A program made the position numbers and the translations under genes. From NCBI RefSeq assembly GCF_902833045.1, contig NZ_CADFDU010000003.1, forward strand, positions 434,001 to 498,000: a DNA stretch of 64,000 bases, given 5' to 3'. Under the pieces are notes generated by a model. The model searched no databases. It saw only the letters and a list, made by a program, of their open reading frames with translations, and had not been told where the DNA came from. Shown piece after piece: positions 34,617-43,610 of the stretch. The DNA is from Burkholderia sp. BCC0322 (lineage in GTDB: Bacteria; Pseudomonadota; Gammaproteobacteria; Burkholderiales; Burkholderiaceae). Position 1 is the stretch's first letter. Every line of letters begins with the position of its first letter.

Positions 34617-35681
34617 ATGACGACTCGAACCGATTCCGCATTCCTGCTCGGCGACCTGCTGAAGAACGTTTCCCGCTCCTTCTACCTGACGCTGCGCGTG
34701 CTGCCCGACGGCATGCGCGACCCGGTCGGCCTCGCGTACCTGCTCGCGCGCGCAGCCGACACGATCGCCGACACGGCGCTCGTCGCACCCGATCGCCGCG
34801 CGGCGTTGCTGACCGACCTGCGCGACGAGGTCGAACGGCTCGGCGACGGCGTTGCGCTGTCGCGTGCGCTCGAGGACGTGACGCGCATGCAGACCGATTC
34901 GCACGAACACGTGCTGCTCGGCTCGATGGCGCCGATGCTCGCGCTGCTGCGCGCGCAGCCGGACGCCGATCGCGCCTCGATCCGCAAGGTCGTCGCGACG
35001 CTGACGGCGGGGATGGTATTCGACCTGCGCACGTTCCCCGACGAGCAATCGGGGCGGGTCGCGTCGTTGCCGACGCGTGACGAACTCGACCGCTACACGT
35101 ATCTCGTCGCCGGCTGCGTGGGCGAGTTCTGGACCGACATGACGGGCATGCACACGCCGGCCGCACGCGGCTGGAACCTGCCGGACATGTGCGAGAAGGG
35201 CATCCGTTTCGGCAAGGCGCTGCAGATGACCAACATCCTGCGCGACTGCGGAAAGGACCTGCGCATCGGCCGCTGCTACCTGCCCGACGACGTGCTGCGC
35301 GCACACGGGCTCGGCGTCGCCGACCTGATGGCGCCCGATGCGTCGGCGCGCGCGCGCGGCGTACTCGTCGACCTGCTGCGCGTGACGCTCGACCAGTATC
35401 GTGACGCGTGCCTGTACACGCTCGCGATCCCGCGCCGCTTCGTGCGACTGCGGCTCGCGTGCCTGTGGCCGATCATGATCGGCCTCGAGACGCTCGAGTT
35501 GCTGGCCGGCCACGCAGCGTGGCTCGATCCGGCGAAGCCGGCCAAGGTGCCGAGAAAGCGCATCTACCGGATCATGGCGTCGTCGCTCGCGCTGGTCGGC
35601 TCGAACACCGCGATTCGCGCGCGCATGACCGCGCTCGCCGATGCCGTGAGCGCGCATCTCGTGCCGCCGGCCACGCGCTGA
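34617..35681 (+). CDS. Squalene/phytoene synthase family protein, squalene-synthase type
   Basis: A 354-residue trans-isoprenyl synthase. The first Asp-rich motif is DTIAD (D48-D52) and the second is NILRDCGKDL (D210, D214); 'VSRSFYLTLRVLP' and 'YTYLVAGCVGEFW' are also classic. The whole resembles one-step eukaryotic-like squalene synthases (head-to-head farnesyl diphosphate coupling) more than the HpnC/HpnD pair used for hopanoids. It has no obvious C-terminal membrane anchor. It stands alone with no carotenoid or hopanoid genes beside it, so its product is uncertain. Confidence 0.85.
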   Translation: MTTRTDSAFLLGDLLKNVSRSFYLTLRVLPDGMRDPVGLAYLLARAADTIADTALVAPDRRAALLTDLRDEVERLGDGVALSRALEDVTRMQTDSHEHVLLGSMAPMLALLRAQPDADRASIRKVVATLTAGMVFDLRTFPDEQSGRVASLPTRDELDRYTYLVAGCVGEFWTDMTGMHTPAARGWNLPDMCEKGIRFGKALQMTNILRDCGKDLRIGRCYLPDDVLRAHGLGVADLMAPDASARARGVLVDLLRVTLDQYRDACLYTLAIPRRFVRLRLACLWPIMIGLETLELLAGHAAWLDPAKPAKVPRKRIYRIMASSLALVGSNTAIRARMTALADAVSAHLVPPATR

Positions 35682-36171
35682 ATCGCACTGAACGATGCCG
35701 GCACGACGGGTGCCGGTGTCGCCCCTCGGCCCGCGTTCGCCGGGCCGCTCCCGCCGATCTCCCGCGCCTCGACTAAAAACGTTTTCATTATTTCGTTTCG
35801 CGAAACGTGGGTGTCATGAACGTCAGCGATCCTTCGCGGCGGCGTGAATCGTGGCATCGACCACGGTCGCGCATTTGTAAGATGTATGTTGCCGAAGGCA
35901 TCTGACGACATCCGTCGGTCGCGTTGCACCTGTAAAAATGTAAAGCTAGGGTTTTCACCGGGAAATGCCGGAGAGGCCCGCCGCGTAAGCGTTTTCAGGT
36001 GTTATGTAACCGCTTGGTGAACCCGCGCGTTGCGTCGATCATACGATGACCGACTGCGCGTGTTGGGAAATAATCGGTAATCCGTCAGAATTGCGCCGGC
36101 ATGTACTCGCACATGTGTCAGGTCATAAAACCACACCACAAAAGAAATCATTCTTTGAGGACGGAGAATCA
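35682..36171. other. Long porin leader/regulatory region (490 bp)
   Basis: No gene is visible. It holds a 7-bp hairpin right after the synthase gene (35698-35716), the perfect palindrome at 35794-35807, paired TGTAAA elements around 35930 that resemble OmpR half-sites, and an AT-rich leader before the porin ATG. A GGACGGAGAA ribosome site precedes ATG 36172. The length suggests multiple regulators of the porin. Confidence 0.5.
35794..35807. promoter_or_regulatory. Perfect 14-bp palindrome CGTTTCGCGAAACG
   Basis: CGTTTCG/CGAAACG is an uninterrupted perfect palindrome in an AT-richer stretch, 365 bp before the porin. IclR- and LacI-type regulators bind related sequences. It lies too far upstream to overlap the porin core promoter unless the leader is long. 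Role inferred. Confidence 0.3.
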
Positions 36172-37389
36172 ATGAAAAAGCGCGTCGCTTTCGCCATGAC
36201 GGCAGCTGGCCTTGCAGCCGCTACCGTCGCCCACGCTCAAAGCAGCGTGACCCTGTACGGTATCGTCGATAACGGTCTGGCTTACCAGAACAACTCGTCG
36301 GCGACTGGCGCGACCACGGGTGGTCACTCGAAGGTGCAGATGTCCACCGGCGTGTGGGCAGGCAGCCGCTTCGGCCTGAAGGGCAGCGAAGATCTCGGCG
36401 GCGGCACGAAGGCGATTTTCCAGTTGGAAGCCGGCGTCAACACGGCTAACGGCTCGTCGCAGTGGACCAACGGCATCTTCACGCGTCAGGCGTGGGTTGG
36501 CCTGACCAACAGCACGTACGGTACGCTGACGGCCGGCCGCCAGTACACCGCGTACTACACGCTGCTGTCGCCGTACAGCCCGACGACCTGGCTGACCGGC
36601 TATTACGGCGCGCACCCGGGCGATATCGACTCGCTGGATACCAGCTACCGCGCGAACAACTCGCTCGTCTACATGTCGCCGAAGTTCTATGGCTTCACGG
36701 TCGGCGGTTCGTACTCGTTCGGCGGCGTTGCAGGCGCAACGAACCGCGGCTCGACTTGGAGCGCCGCGATCCAGTACCTGAACGGCCCGGCAGGCATCGC
36801 GGTCGGCTACCAGAAGGTCAACAACGCGACGCTCGGCGGCGGCGTGTGGGGCGCGAACTCGACGGTCCAGAACGGCCTCGATTCGAGCGGCAACGGCGCA
36901 CAGCCGGCAGTTTCGTCGATCAACAACGGCTACGCGACCGCGCAATCGCAGCAGCGTATCGCTGTGACGGCTGGCTACCAGTTCACGCCGGCATGGGACA
37001 TTTCGGCATCGTACTCGAACGTCCAGTACACGCCGGGCGTCGGTTCGTCGTTCCGCAACACGGCCATCTTCAACACGGCAGGCGCTGTGCTGCACTGGAA
37101 GGCAGCCGCTCAGTGGGACTTCGCAGCAGGCTACTCGTACACGGCGGCAACGCAGTCGAACGGCATCACGAGCGCAGCGAAGTACCATCAGGTCACGCTG
37201 TCGCAGTACTACAGCCTGTCGAAGCGCACGGGCCTGTACGCGGTTGAGGCTTACCAGCACGCAAGCGGCAACACGTTCAACGCCAAGACCGGCATCATCG
37301 CAGCAACGACGTCGATCGGCGACGGCGTGGGCGCGGGTTCGAAGCAGAACCAGATCGGCGTCGGCGTCGGCATGATCCACCGCTTCTGA
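36172..37389 (+). CDS. Major-type gram-negative porin
   Basis: A 405-residue trimeric porin with signal peptide MKKRVAFAMTAAGLAAATVAHA cleaved before QSSVTLYG (cut described in parts). It has 'GLKGSEDLGGGTKAIFQLEAGV' near 90, regular alternating aromatic strands and C-terminal MIHRF with terminal Phe. Codon use is markedly more biased (AAC, GGC, CTG, few rare codons) than its neighbours, indicating high expression. It is monocistronic, with a 490-bp regulatory leader and a strong terminator after it. Confidence 0.95.
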   Translation: MKKRVAFAMTAAGLAAATVAHAQSSVTLYGIVDNGLAYQNNSSATGATTGGHSKVQMSTGVWAGSRFGLKGSEDLGGGTKAIFQLEAGVNTANGSSQWTNGIFTRQAWVGLTNSTYGTLTAGRQYTAYYTLLSPYSPTTWLTGYYGAHPGDIDSLDTSYRANNSLVYMSPKFYGFTVGGSYSFGGVAGATNRGSTWSAAIQYLNGPAGIAVGYQKVNNATLGGGVWGANSTVQNGLDSSGNGAQPAVSSINNGYATAQSQQRIAVTAGYQFTPAWDISASYSNVQYTPGVGSSFRNTAIFNTAGAVLHWKAAAQWDFAAGYSYTAATQSNGITSAAKYHQVTLSQYYSLSKRTGLYAVEAYQHASGNTFNAKTGIIAATTSIGDGVGAGSKQNQIGVGVGMIHRF

Positions 37390-37430
37390 TGTCGCGCGGC
37401 GCGCGAGCGCCGCTTGCGGCATGCGGTATG

Positions 37431-37457
37431 AAAACCGGCCTTCGGGCCGGTTTTTTT
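37431..37457 (+). terminator. Intrinsic terminator of the porin gene
   Basis: AAAACCGGCC pairs with GGCCGGTTTT around a TTCG tetraloop, followed by an uninterrupted T-run. It is the only textbook rho-independent terminator in the window and lies 42 nt past the porin stop. Confidence 0.93.
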
Positions 37458-37627
37458 ATTGGCGGCCGGCCCCATTGCCGCAACGCCGGCGCGCGGCGGT
37501 TTCCGGCATCGGACGGAAATGGGCAAGGCTTGGAGCGCCGCATCCGGCATCCGGCATGCGCGGCGCTGTTGCACCCCGGTCTGCACGGTCCGCGCGCGTC
37601 ACGCTCGCACCGAACCCGTCCCGCCGG

Positions 37628-39124
37628 TCACTTGGCCGCGTCATCCGTCCAGCTCCCCGCCAGCGCCTGAAACAGCGCCGCCGTATCGGCGAGCCGGTCC
37701 GCTTGCGCCCGCGTACGGTCGAGCGCCGTCTGCAGCGTCTGCCGCTGCGCATCGAGCAGGTCGAACATGCTGATCCCGCCTGCCGCATAACGGTCGCCGG
37801 CAATCCTGTTGCTTGCCGCCGCTTCCTGCGCGGCGGTGTCTCTCGCCTGCAGCGCAGCCGCGTCGTGCTCGACCGCGCGCATTGCATCGGCCACCTGCTG
37901 CAGCGCCTCGAGCACGGTTTCCCGGTAACTCGCGAACGCGGCGTCGTACGCCGCTTCGGCCGCACGTTTCTTCGCGCGCAGTTCGCCGCCATGAAAGATC
38001 GGTTGCGTCAGGCCAAGGCCGACATTCCACACATTGAGCCCGCTCACGAGATCCGCGATGCGCGTGCGCTCAGAACCGATCCCCGCCGAAATCGACACGC
38101 GCGGATACAGGTTCGCGGTGGCCACGCCGACGTTCGCGCTCGCCTGGTGCAGCACGGCTTCGGCCGCGCGGATGTCGGGTCGTTCGCGCGCGAGCGTCGA
38201 CGGCAACGCGACGGGCAGCGTGCGCGGCAGCGCGAGCGCATCGAGCGTGAGGTCGGGCAGCACGGCATCGGACGGCGGCACGCCGAGCAGGATCGCGAGC
38301 CGGTGGCCGGCCTGCGCGAGGCGGGCGTCGAGCGGCGGCAGCGACGCCTGCGTCTGCGCGAGCAGTGCGCGTTGCGCATGCACGTCGGCCTGCGAAACAC
38401 CCCCCGCCGCGAAGCGCGCTTCGACGATGCGCAACTGTTGCGCTTGCGCATCGATCAACTTCCGCGTGAGCGTGACCTGCTGCGCGAGCGACGCACGCAG
38501 GATCGCGGTCGCGACGACGTTGCCCGCGAGCGTCAGGCGCGCGGCGTCGAGCGTGTACGACTGGTAGTCGACCTGCGCGCGTAGCGCTTCGAGCGCACGC
38601 CGGTTGCCGCCGAACACGTCGAGTACATACGACACGCTCACCGACGCGTCATAAAGCGTGAACGGCCCCGGGCCGGGCAGGTTGGCGGGCAGGCCGAACG
38701 CGGTCGTGTCGACTTGCTCGCGTGTGGCGGACAGGCTCGCATCGACTTTCGGCAACATCGTCGCGCCGGCTTCGGCCGCATGGTTCTGCCGTGCTTCGTC
38801 GAGTCGCGCGCGCGCCGCGGCAAGCGTCGGGCTGTTGTGCCACGCGGTATCGACGAGCCGGTTCAGCGGTTCGGAGCCGAACTGCGTCCACCAGCGTTGC
38901 GCCGTGTGCGCGGCCGATGCGAACGTCTGCGGGTCGCCGGCCGCGCCGGTGGCGGCGGCCGTCGTCGCGGGCGGCTCGCCGCGCGTGTAGTGCTGCGTGG
39001 CCGGCGCGTCAGGTGCGTGGAAATCCGGCCCGACCGCACATCCGGCGACGAGCAGCGCGGCGGCCAGCGCACAGCCGTGAGCAGCGCGGTCAACGTGGAG
39101 GGGGCGACGCGAAGCCGGTTTCAT
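37628..39124 (-). CDS. Outer-membrane efflux lipoprotein (NodT/OprM family)
   Basis: A 498-residue TolC-like channel protein. The signal peptide ends in the lipobox LLVAGC with lipidated C29, followed by AVGPDFHAP, the standard NodT start. Two repeated coiled-coil/beta halves carry 'RERPDIRAAEAVLHQASANVGVATANLYPR' and end with 'GDRYAAGGISMFDLLDAQRQTLQTALDRT' (both shortened families' hallmarks). It completes an export pump with the ABC transporter and adaptor encoded upstream, 10 nt away, as the last gene of the five-gene operon. Confidence 0.9.
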   Translation of the reverse strand: MKPASRRPLHVDRAAHGCALAAALLVAGCAVGPDFHAPDAPATQHYTRGEPPATTAAATGAAGDPQTFASAAHTAQRWWTQFGSEPLNRLVDTAWHNSPTLAAARARLDEARQNHAAEAGATMLPKVDASLSATREQVDTTAFGLPANLPGPGPFTLYDASVSVSYVLDVFGGNRRALEALRAQVDYQSYTLDAARLTLAGNVVATAILRASLAQQVTLTRKLIDAQAQQLRIVEARFAAGGVSQADVHAQRALLAQTQASLPPLDARLAQAGHRLAILLGVPPSDAVLPDLTLDALALPRTLPVALPSTLARERPDIRAAEAVLHQASANVGVATANLYPRVSISAGIGSERTRIADLVSGLNVWNVGLGLTQPIFHGGELRAKKRAAEAAYDAAFASYRETVLEALQQVADAMRAVEHDAAALQARDTAAQEAAASNRIAGDRYAAGGISMFDLLDAQRQTLQTALDRTRAQADRLADTAALFQALAGSWTDDAAK

Positions 39125-39134
39125 GGTGCCGTGC

Positions 39135-40289
39135 CTAGTCGAGCGTCCGCCGGTAGAAGCGCAGCGCGACGCCCATCACGACGATGGTGAACAGCGTGAC
39201 CGGCCACATGGACGGCCACAGGTCGCTCCAGCCGTTGCCTTTCAGCAGGATGCCGCGCACGAGGCGGTTGAAGTAGGTGAGCGGCAGCAGGTTGCCGATG
39301 AATTGCGCCCACTTCGGCATCCCGGCGAACGGGAACATGAAGCCCGACAGCAGGATGTTCGGCAGGAAGTAGAACACCGCGAGCTGCATCGCCTGCAACT
39401 GGTTCTGCGCGAGCGACGACAGCGTGATGCCGACGGTCAGGTTCGCGGCGATGAACAGCAGCGCGGACAGGTAGATCGCGAACACGCCACCGACGAACGG
39501 CACGTCGAACACGAACCGCGCCGCGGCGACGATGATCGACACCTGGATCAGCCCGATCAGCACGTACGGGACGATCTTGCCCGTCATCACCTCGAGCGGC
39601 CGCACCGGTGTCGCGAGCAGGTTCTCCATCGTGCCGCGCTCGCGTTCGCGGGTGATCGCGAGGCCCGTCATCATCACCATCGTCATCGTCAGGATCACGC
39701 CCATCAGGCCCGGCACGACGTTGTACTGCGTGATGCCCTCGGGGTTGTACAGCCGGTGCAGCACGATGTCGAATGCGGCCGGGCGGCCGTTCAGGTAGGC
39801 GAGCGGGCCCGTCAGGTCCTTGTCCGCGACGGGCTGCACGAGGCCCGGCAGCGCGCCGATCGCCGACGCGGTCGCGACGGGATCGGTCGCGTCCGCCTCG
39901 ACGAGCAGCGACGGACGCTCGCCGCGCAGCAGCCGCCGCGAAAAATCGGCCGGCACGGTCAGCACGAACTGCACGTCGCCGCGTGCAAGCGCATGCCGGC
40001 CGGCCGCCTCGTCGGGCAGCGTCTCGACGATGTCGAAGTACGCGGAGTTGCGCATCGCGGCGACGAAGCTGCGCGCGAACGGGCTCGCATCGGCGACGAT
40101 CACGGCCGTGGGCAGGTGCTTCGGATCGGTGTTGATCGCGAAGCCGAACAGCGTGAGCTGGATGATCGGCACGCCGACGATCATCGCGAACGTCACGCGG
40201 TCGCGCCGCAGCTGCAGGAATTCCTTCAGCACGATGCTCCACCAGCGGGCGACCGAGAACGCGTCGCGCAGGCGCGCCCACGCGTTCAT
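39135..40289 (-). CDS. ABC-2 type exporter permease (YbhR/YhhJ-like)
   Basis: A 384-residue ABC-2 permease. One N-terminal membrane helix ('VTFAMIVGVPIIQLTLFGFAI'), a periplasmic domain of about 150 residues, then five helices. The cytoplasmic 'ITRERERGTMENLLATPVRPLEVMTGKI' loop around residues 218-245 is diagnostic. Only one permease is encoded, so it likely homodimerises, unlike YbhSR, which has two. Its start overlaps the ATPase stop by 4 bp. Confidence 0.88.
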   Translation of the reverse strand: MNAWARLRDAFSVARWWSIVLKEFLQLRRDRVTFAMIVGVPIIQLTLFGFAINTDPKHLPTAVIVADASPFARSFVAAMRNSAYFDIVETLPDEAAGRHALARGDVQFVLTVPADFSRRLLRGERPSLLVEADATDPVATASAIGALPGLVQPVADKDLTGPLAYLNGRPAAFDIVLHRLYNPEGITQYNVVPGLMGVILTMTMVMMTGLAITRERERGTMENLLATPVRPLEVMTGKIVPYVLIGLIQVSIIVAAARFVFDVPFVGGVFAIYLSALLFIAANLTVGITLSSLAQNQLQAMQLAVFYFLPNILLSGFMFPFAGMPKWAQFIGNLLPLTYFNRLVRGILLKGNGWSDLWPSMWPVTLFTIVVMGVALRFYRRTLD

Positions 40290-41245
40290 GACGACGCTCC
40301 GCCGCGCGGCCCGGACGCGCGGCCCATCATGTAGATGAAGACGTCCTCGAGCCCGGTGTCGATCGGCGCGACCTGCAGCGCGGCAGGCCCGTCGGCTTGC
40401 GCCGCGACCTGCGCGAGCGTCGCGTCGAGCCGCGCGCGATCGCGGCCGCTCACATGCAGCGCCGAGCCGAATACGACCGTCTGGTCGACGCCCGGCATCG
40501 TGCGCAGCCGCGCGGACAGTTCGCTCAGGTGCGCACCGGTGATCGCGCGGGTCGCGAGCCCCTGCGACGCGACGATCTCCGCCGACGTGCCCTGCGCGAG
40601 CAGTTCGCCGTACGCGATGTACGCGAGCTTGTGACAGCGCTCGGCCTCGTCCATGTAGTGCGTGCTGACGAGCACCGAGATCCCTTGTGCGGCCAGCCGG
40701 TGCAGTTCTTCCCAGAAGTCGCGGCGCGCGGCCGGATCGACGCCGGCCGTCGGTTCGTCGAGCAATAGCAGCGCCGGCTCGTGCAGCATGCAGGCGGCCA
40801 GCGCGAGGCGCTGCTTCCAGCCGCCCGACAGTGCGCCCGTGAGCTGGTCCGCGCGGCTCGCGAGGCCGAGCCCGTCGAGTGCGCGCGCGACGGCCGCCTT
40901 GCGGTCGGGCATCCCGTACACGCGCGCGACGAAGTCGAGGTTCTCGCGGATCGACAGGTCTTCCCAGTACGAGAAGCGCTGCGTCATGTAGCCGACGCGC
41001 CGCTTGATCTGCGCGCTGTCGCGCACGATGTCGTAGCCGAGGCAGGTGCCGCTGCCCGAGTCGGGCGTGAGCAGCCCGCACATCATCCGGATCGACGTGG
41101 TCTTACCGCTGCCGTTCGGCCCGAGAAAGCCGAAGATCTCGCCGCGCGCGACGCGCAGCGACACGTCCTTCACGACGTGCTTGTCGCCGAAATGCTTGTT
41201 CAGGCGATCGACGTCGATCGCATACGGTGCGGGCGGCACGTTCAT
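40286..41245 (-). CDS. ABC exporter ATPase (YbhF/CcmA-like, single domain)
   Basis: A 319-residue ATPase with Walker A GPNGSGKTT near residue 43, signature LSGGWKQR near 142, Walker B LLLLDEPTAGVDP near 160 and H-loop STHYMDEAERC near 196. 'SYWEDLSIRENLDFVARVYGM' is typical of the drug/antibiotic export group. The ATG overlaps the adaptor-gene stop, and its own stop overlaps the permease start, so the three are translationally coupled. It powers the tripartite pump. Confidence 0.9.
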   Translation of the reverse strand: MNVPPAPYAIDVDRLNKHFGDKHVVKDVSLRVARGEIFGFLGPNGSGKTTSIRMMCGLLTPDSGSGTCLGYDIVRDSAQIKRRVGYMTQRFSYWEDLSIRENLDFVARVYGMPDRKAAVARALDGLGLASRADQLTGALSGGWKQRLALAACMLHEPALLLLDEPTAGVDPAARRDFWEELHRLAAQGISVLVSTHYMDEAERCHKLAYIAYGELLAQGTSAEIVASQGLATRAITGAHLSELSARLRTMPGVDQTVVFGSALHVSGRDRARLDATLAQVAAQADGPAALQVAPIDTGLEDVFIYMMGRASGPRGGASS

Positions 41246-42207
41246 GGCACCCTCACGGCGACGGGCTGGCCCGGGTGCAGCTTCGGCGCGTCGGCGACGG
41301 CCGGGCGCGCCTCGATCATGAACACGAGCTTGGTCCGGCTCTCGTTGCTGTAGATCACGGGCGGCGTGTATTCGGCCTCGCTCGACACATAGGTGATGCG
41401 CGCGGGCACGTCGGCCGCGCAGCCGTCGCAACGGATCGCGACCGTGCGCCCCGGCGCGAGCGAGGCGATGGCGGCTTCCGGCACGAAGAAGCGCACCTTC
41501 AGGTTTTGCGGCGGCAGCATCTGCACGACCGGATTGCCGGCCTGCACCCATTCGCCGACGCGGTACAGCGTGTCGTGCACGCGTCCGGCGGCGGGCGCGG
41601 CGACGCGCTTCTGGTCGAGCTTCCATTGCGCCTCCGCGACCGCCGCCTGCGCGGCGTCGACCTGGGCGGCCTGCGCGGCGACCTGCTGCGCGCGGCCGGG
41701 CAGGCGCGCGACGTCGACCTGTTTCTGCAGTTCGCGCATTTGCGCGGCGGTCGTTTGCGCGGCCGTGCGCGAATCGTCGAGCTGCTGTTTCGACAGGCCG
41801 CCGGCAGCGTACTGGCTTTCATCGCGCGCGCGTTGCGCGGCGGCCCGCGCGGCCTGCGCGGCGGCTTGTGCGAGCTGCGCCTGCGTGACCGCGATTTCGG
41901 GCGGGCGCTTGCCGGTCTGCAGGTCGGCAAGCTGCGCGCGGGCGGCCGTGAGCTGGTGCTGCGCCTGCTGCAGCGCGGCGGTTTCGCTGACGGCTTCGAG
42001 CGAGAAGGCCGGTGCGCCGGCGGCGAGGGTCTGGCCGCGCGCGACCGACAACTGCGCAAGCGTGCCCGACTGCGACGACGACAGGTACACGAATTCGCCT
42101 TCGACGTAGCCCTGGTAGGTCGTGCCGTTGCTGGCCTGCCGTTCGCAACCGGCGAGGAGCGCGACGGCGGCGGCCACGGCGATCGGCAGCGCGCGGGCCG
42201 TGTTCAC
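41242..42207 (-). CDS. HlyD-family periplasmic adaptor, probable lipoprotein
   Basis: A 321-residue membrane-fusion protein starting at GTG (GTGA overlap with the TetR stop). The leader ends in LLAGC, giving a lipidated C21. A barrel-lipoyl segment 'SSSQSGTLAQLSVARGQTLAAGAP' precedes a long Ala/Gln coiled-coil hairpin (about 75-200), then 'VAAPAAGRVHDTLYRVGEWVQAGNPVVQML'. It resembles YbhG/YhiI adaptors of ABC-2 exporters. It links the inner-membrane ABC pump to the NodT channel. Confidence 0.88.
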   Translation of the reverse strand: MNTARALPIAVAAAVALLAGCERQASNGTTYQGYVEGEFVYLSSSQSGTLAQLSVARGQTLAAGAPAFSLEAVSETAALQQAQHQLTAARAQLADLQTGKRPPEIAVTQAQLAQAAAQAARAAAQRARDESQYAAGGLSKQQLDDSRTAAQTTAAQMRELQKQVDVARLPGRAQQVAAQAAQVDAAQAAVAEAQWKLDQKRVAAPAAGRVHDTLYRVGEWVQAGNPVVQMLPPQNLKVRFFVPEAAIASLAPGRTVAIRCDGCAADVPARITYVSSEAEYTPPVIYSNESRTKLVFMIEARPAVADAPKLHPGQPVAVRVP

Positions 42208-42902
42208 GACGGGCTCCGTGGCGAGCGGGCCGGCGCGCGGGGCGCGGCGGCCGGCGGCTGCAGGCCCGAACCGAGCAGCGCGCGGACGTGGCGGTGCAGC
42301 ACGTCACGGTCGATCGGCGGCAGGCCGCGCGCGCTTTGCCACAGTTTCGCGGTCGCGAGCGGCAGCATCACCAGCGCGATGATCGAATGGAACAGGAACG
42401 CCGGTTCGAGCGCGGGGTTCAGCGTGCCGGCCTGCTGCGCGCCACGGATGCGCTCGGCGAAGCGCCCGATATGTTCGAGCGGAATGCGGCGGACCATCCG
42501 CTCGCGCAGCAACCCGCCTTCGTGGACGATCTCGCGCAGCCAGATCGACGGCAGCCACGGCATGCGGTGCGTGACGTCGAAGAAGCGGTCGACGAGTTCG
42601 GCGACGAGCGCGAACGGGTCGTTTTCGATCTGCGGCTCGGTTGGCCGCCACACGAACGCGATGACCTGCGCGAGCCGTTCCTCGACGATCGCGTCGAGCA
42701 GTTGCTCGCGATTCGTGAAGTAGTAGTGGACCATCGCCGACGTGACGCCGGCCGCGGCGGCGATCTGCGCGACCGTGGTCGCGGCGATGCCGCGCTCGGC
42801 GAACAACTGCATCGCGACGTCGAGCATGTGGTCGCGCAGGTCGAAATCGTCGACCGACGGGCGGCGCCCGCGCGGCCTGGCGACGGTGGATTTCGCGTTC
42901 AT
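42204..42902 (-). CDS. TetR-family regulator of the ABC efflux operon
   Basis: A 232-residue TetR protein. The HTH reads 'AMQLFAERGIAATTVAQIAAAAGVTSAMVHYYFTNREQLLDAIVEE' around residues 30-75, followed by a helical ligand domain. The frame extends to a TTG at 42938, but that start would cover the inverted repeat described separately; ATG 42902 (MNAKSTVARPRG) is preferred. It is the first gene of its own operon, so efflux components are produced together with their repressor, implying autoregulation released by an exported compound. Confidence 0.87.
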   Translation of the reverse strand: MNAKSTVARPRGRRPSVDDFDLRDHMLDVAMQLFAERGIAATTVAQIAAAAGVTSAMVHYYFTNREQLLDAIVEERLAQVIAFVWRPTEPQIENDPFALVAELVDRFFDVTHRMPWLPSIWLREIVHEGGLLRERMVRRIPLEHIGRFAERIRGAQQAGTLNPALEPAFLFHSIIALVMLPLATAKLWQSARGLPPIDRDVLHRHVRALLGSGLQPPAAAPRAPARSPRSPS

Positions 42903-42913
42903 GAAATCGACGC

Positions 42914-42931
42914 TAATTGATGAGTTAGTTA
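42914..42931. promoter_or_regulatory. Candidate TetR operator before the efflux operon
   Basis: TAATTGATGAGTTAGTTA is an imperfect inverted repeat (TAAnTnA arms) in a short AT-rich patch 12-29 bp before the tetR ATG. Its place overlaps the expected transcription start, as for TetR autorepression. Confidence 0.45.
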
Positions 42932-43174
42932 ATTTCAAGGAAGGGTTTTCGCCCGGATTGATCGAGATCAGGCGAGCGTCGAATCGGGACGCGGGCAGGC
43001 GAGGCGGTGACGTGACGCCGCACGGTGCAGCCAGTCGGCGGAGGAATGTAGGGAACAGCTAATGGAGAATCGGCGGGGGAAACGAGCGGGGCGGCGGCAT
43101 GGCGCCGGCGGCATGGACCCGGTCGCGAAGCGAGGGCGCGTGCCTGGGCAATGGCGCGCGCCCCCGAAAGGCGG

Positions 43175-43600
43175 CTACTGGTCGATCGGCGACGTCAGCG
43201 GCACGTGATCGCCGGTCAGCCCGAACACGACGAGTTGCGCAGGCTCGGTCGCACTCGCGTTGCGCGACACCTGGTGGCGCGAGCCGGGCGCCTCGTACCA
43301 GCCTTCGCCGGCCCGGTAGCGGTGCAGCGGGCCGCCGTTCACCTGCGACAGCACTTCGCCTTTCGACACGACCGCGAACACCGAGCCGAGGTGCCGGTGG
43401 GCTTCGGAAGCCTGGCCGGGCGCATAGTCGACGGTCGCGACGACGGCGAGCTTGCCGGGCGCTTCGGGCACGGCCTGCTGCATGATCGTATGCACGTTGC
43501 CGCCGGCGTCGTGCGCCCCGGCGGCGGCCGGCAGCAGCGCGGCGCCGGCCGCGAGCCACGCGTACAGGGCGGCGCGACGCGGGCGCGTTGCGTGAATCAT
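43175..43600 (-). CDS. Secreted cupin-domain protein
   Basis: A 141-residue small cupin. A signal peptide (hydrophobic AALYAWLAAGAALLPAAA, likely cut at AGAHD) sends it to the periplasm. Metal-binding residues appear as 'GQASEAHRHLGSVFAVVSKGE' (H68, H70 region) and a second His in 'APGSRHQVSRN'. It is encoded 10 nt after the CMD/AhpD-like gene, so the two are co-transcribed. Function unknown; a redox or quercetinase-like role is possible. Confidence 0.8.
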   Translation of the reverse strand: MIHATRPRRAALYAWLAAGAALLPAAAGAHDAGGNVHTIMQQAVPEAPGKLAVVATVDYAPGQASEAHRHLGSVFAVVSKGEVLSQVNGGPLHRYRAGEGWYEAPGSRHQVSRNASATEPAQLVVFGLTGDHVPLTSPIDQ

Positions 43601-43610
43601 CGTCGTCTCC

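Noticed and set aside
36046-36171. N-terminal extension of the porin starting at 36046
   Set aside because: The ATG at 36172 has a strong ribosome site and begins a textbook signal peptide; the extension would block export.
42903-42938. Upstream TTG start for the TetR regulator
   Set aside because: It would translate through the candidate operator and add residues not usual in TetR proteins; ATG 42902 is better.
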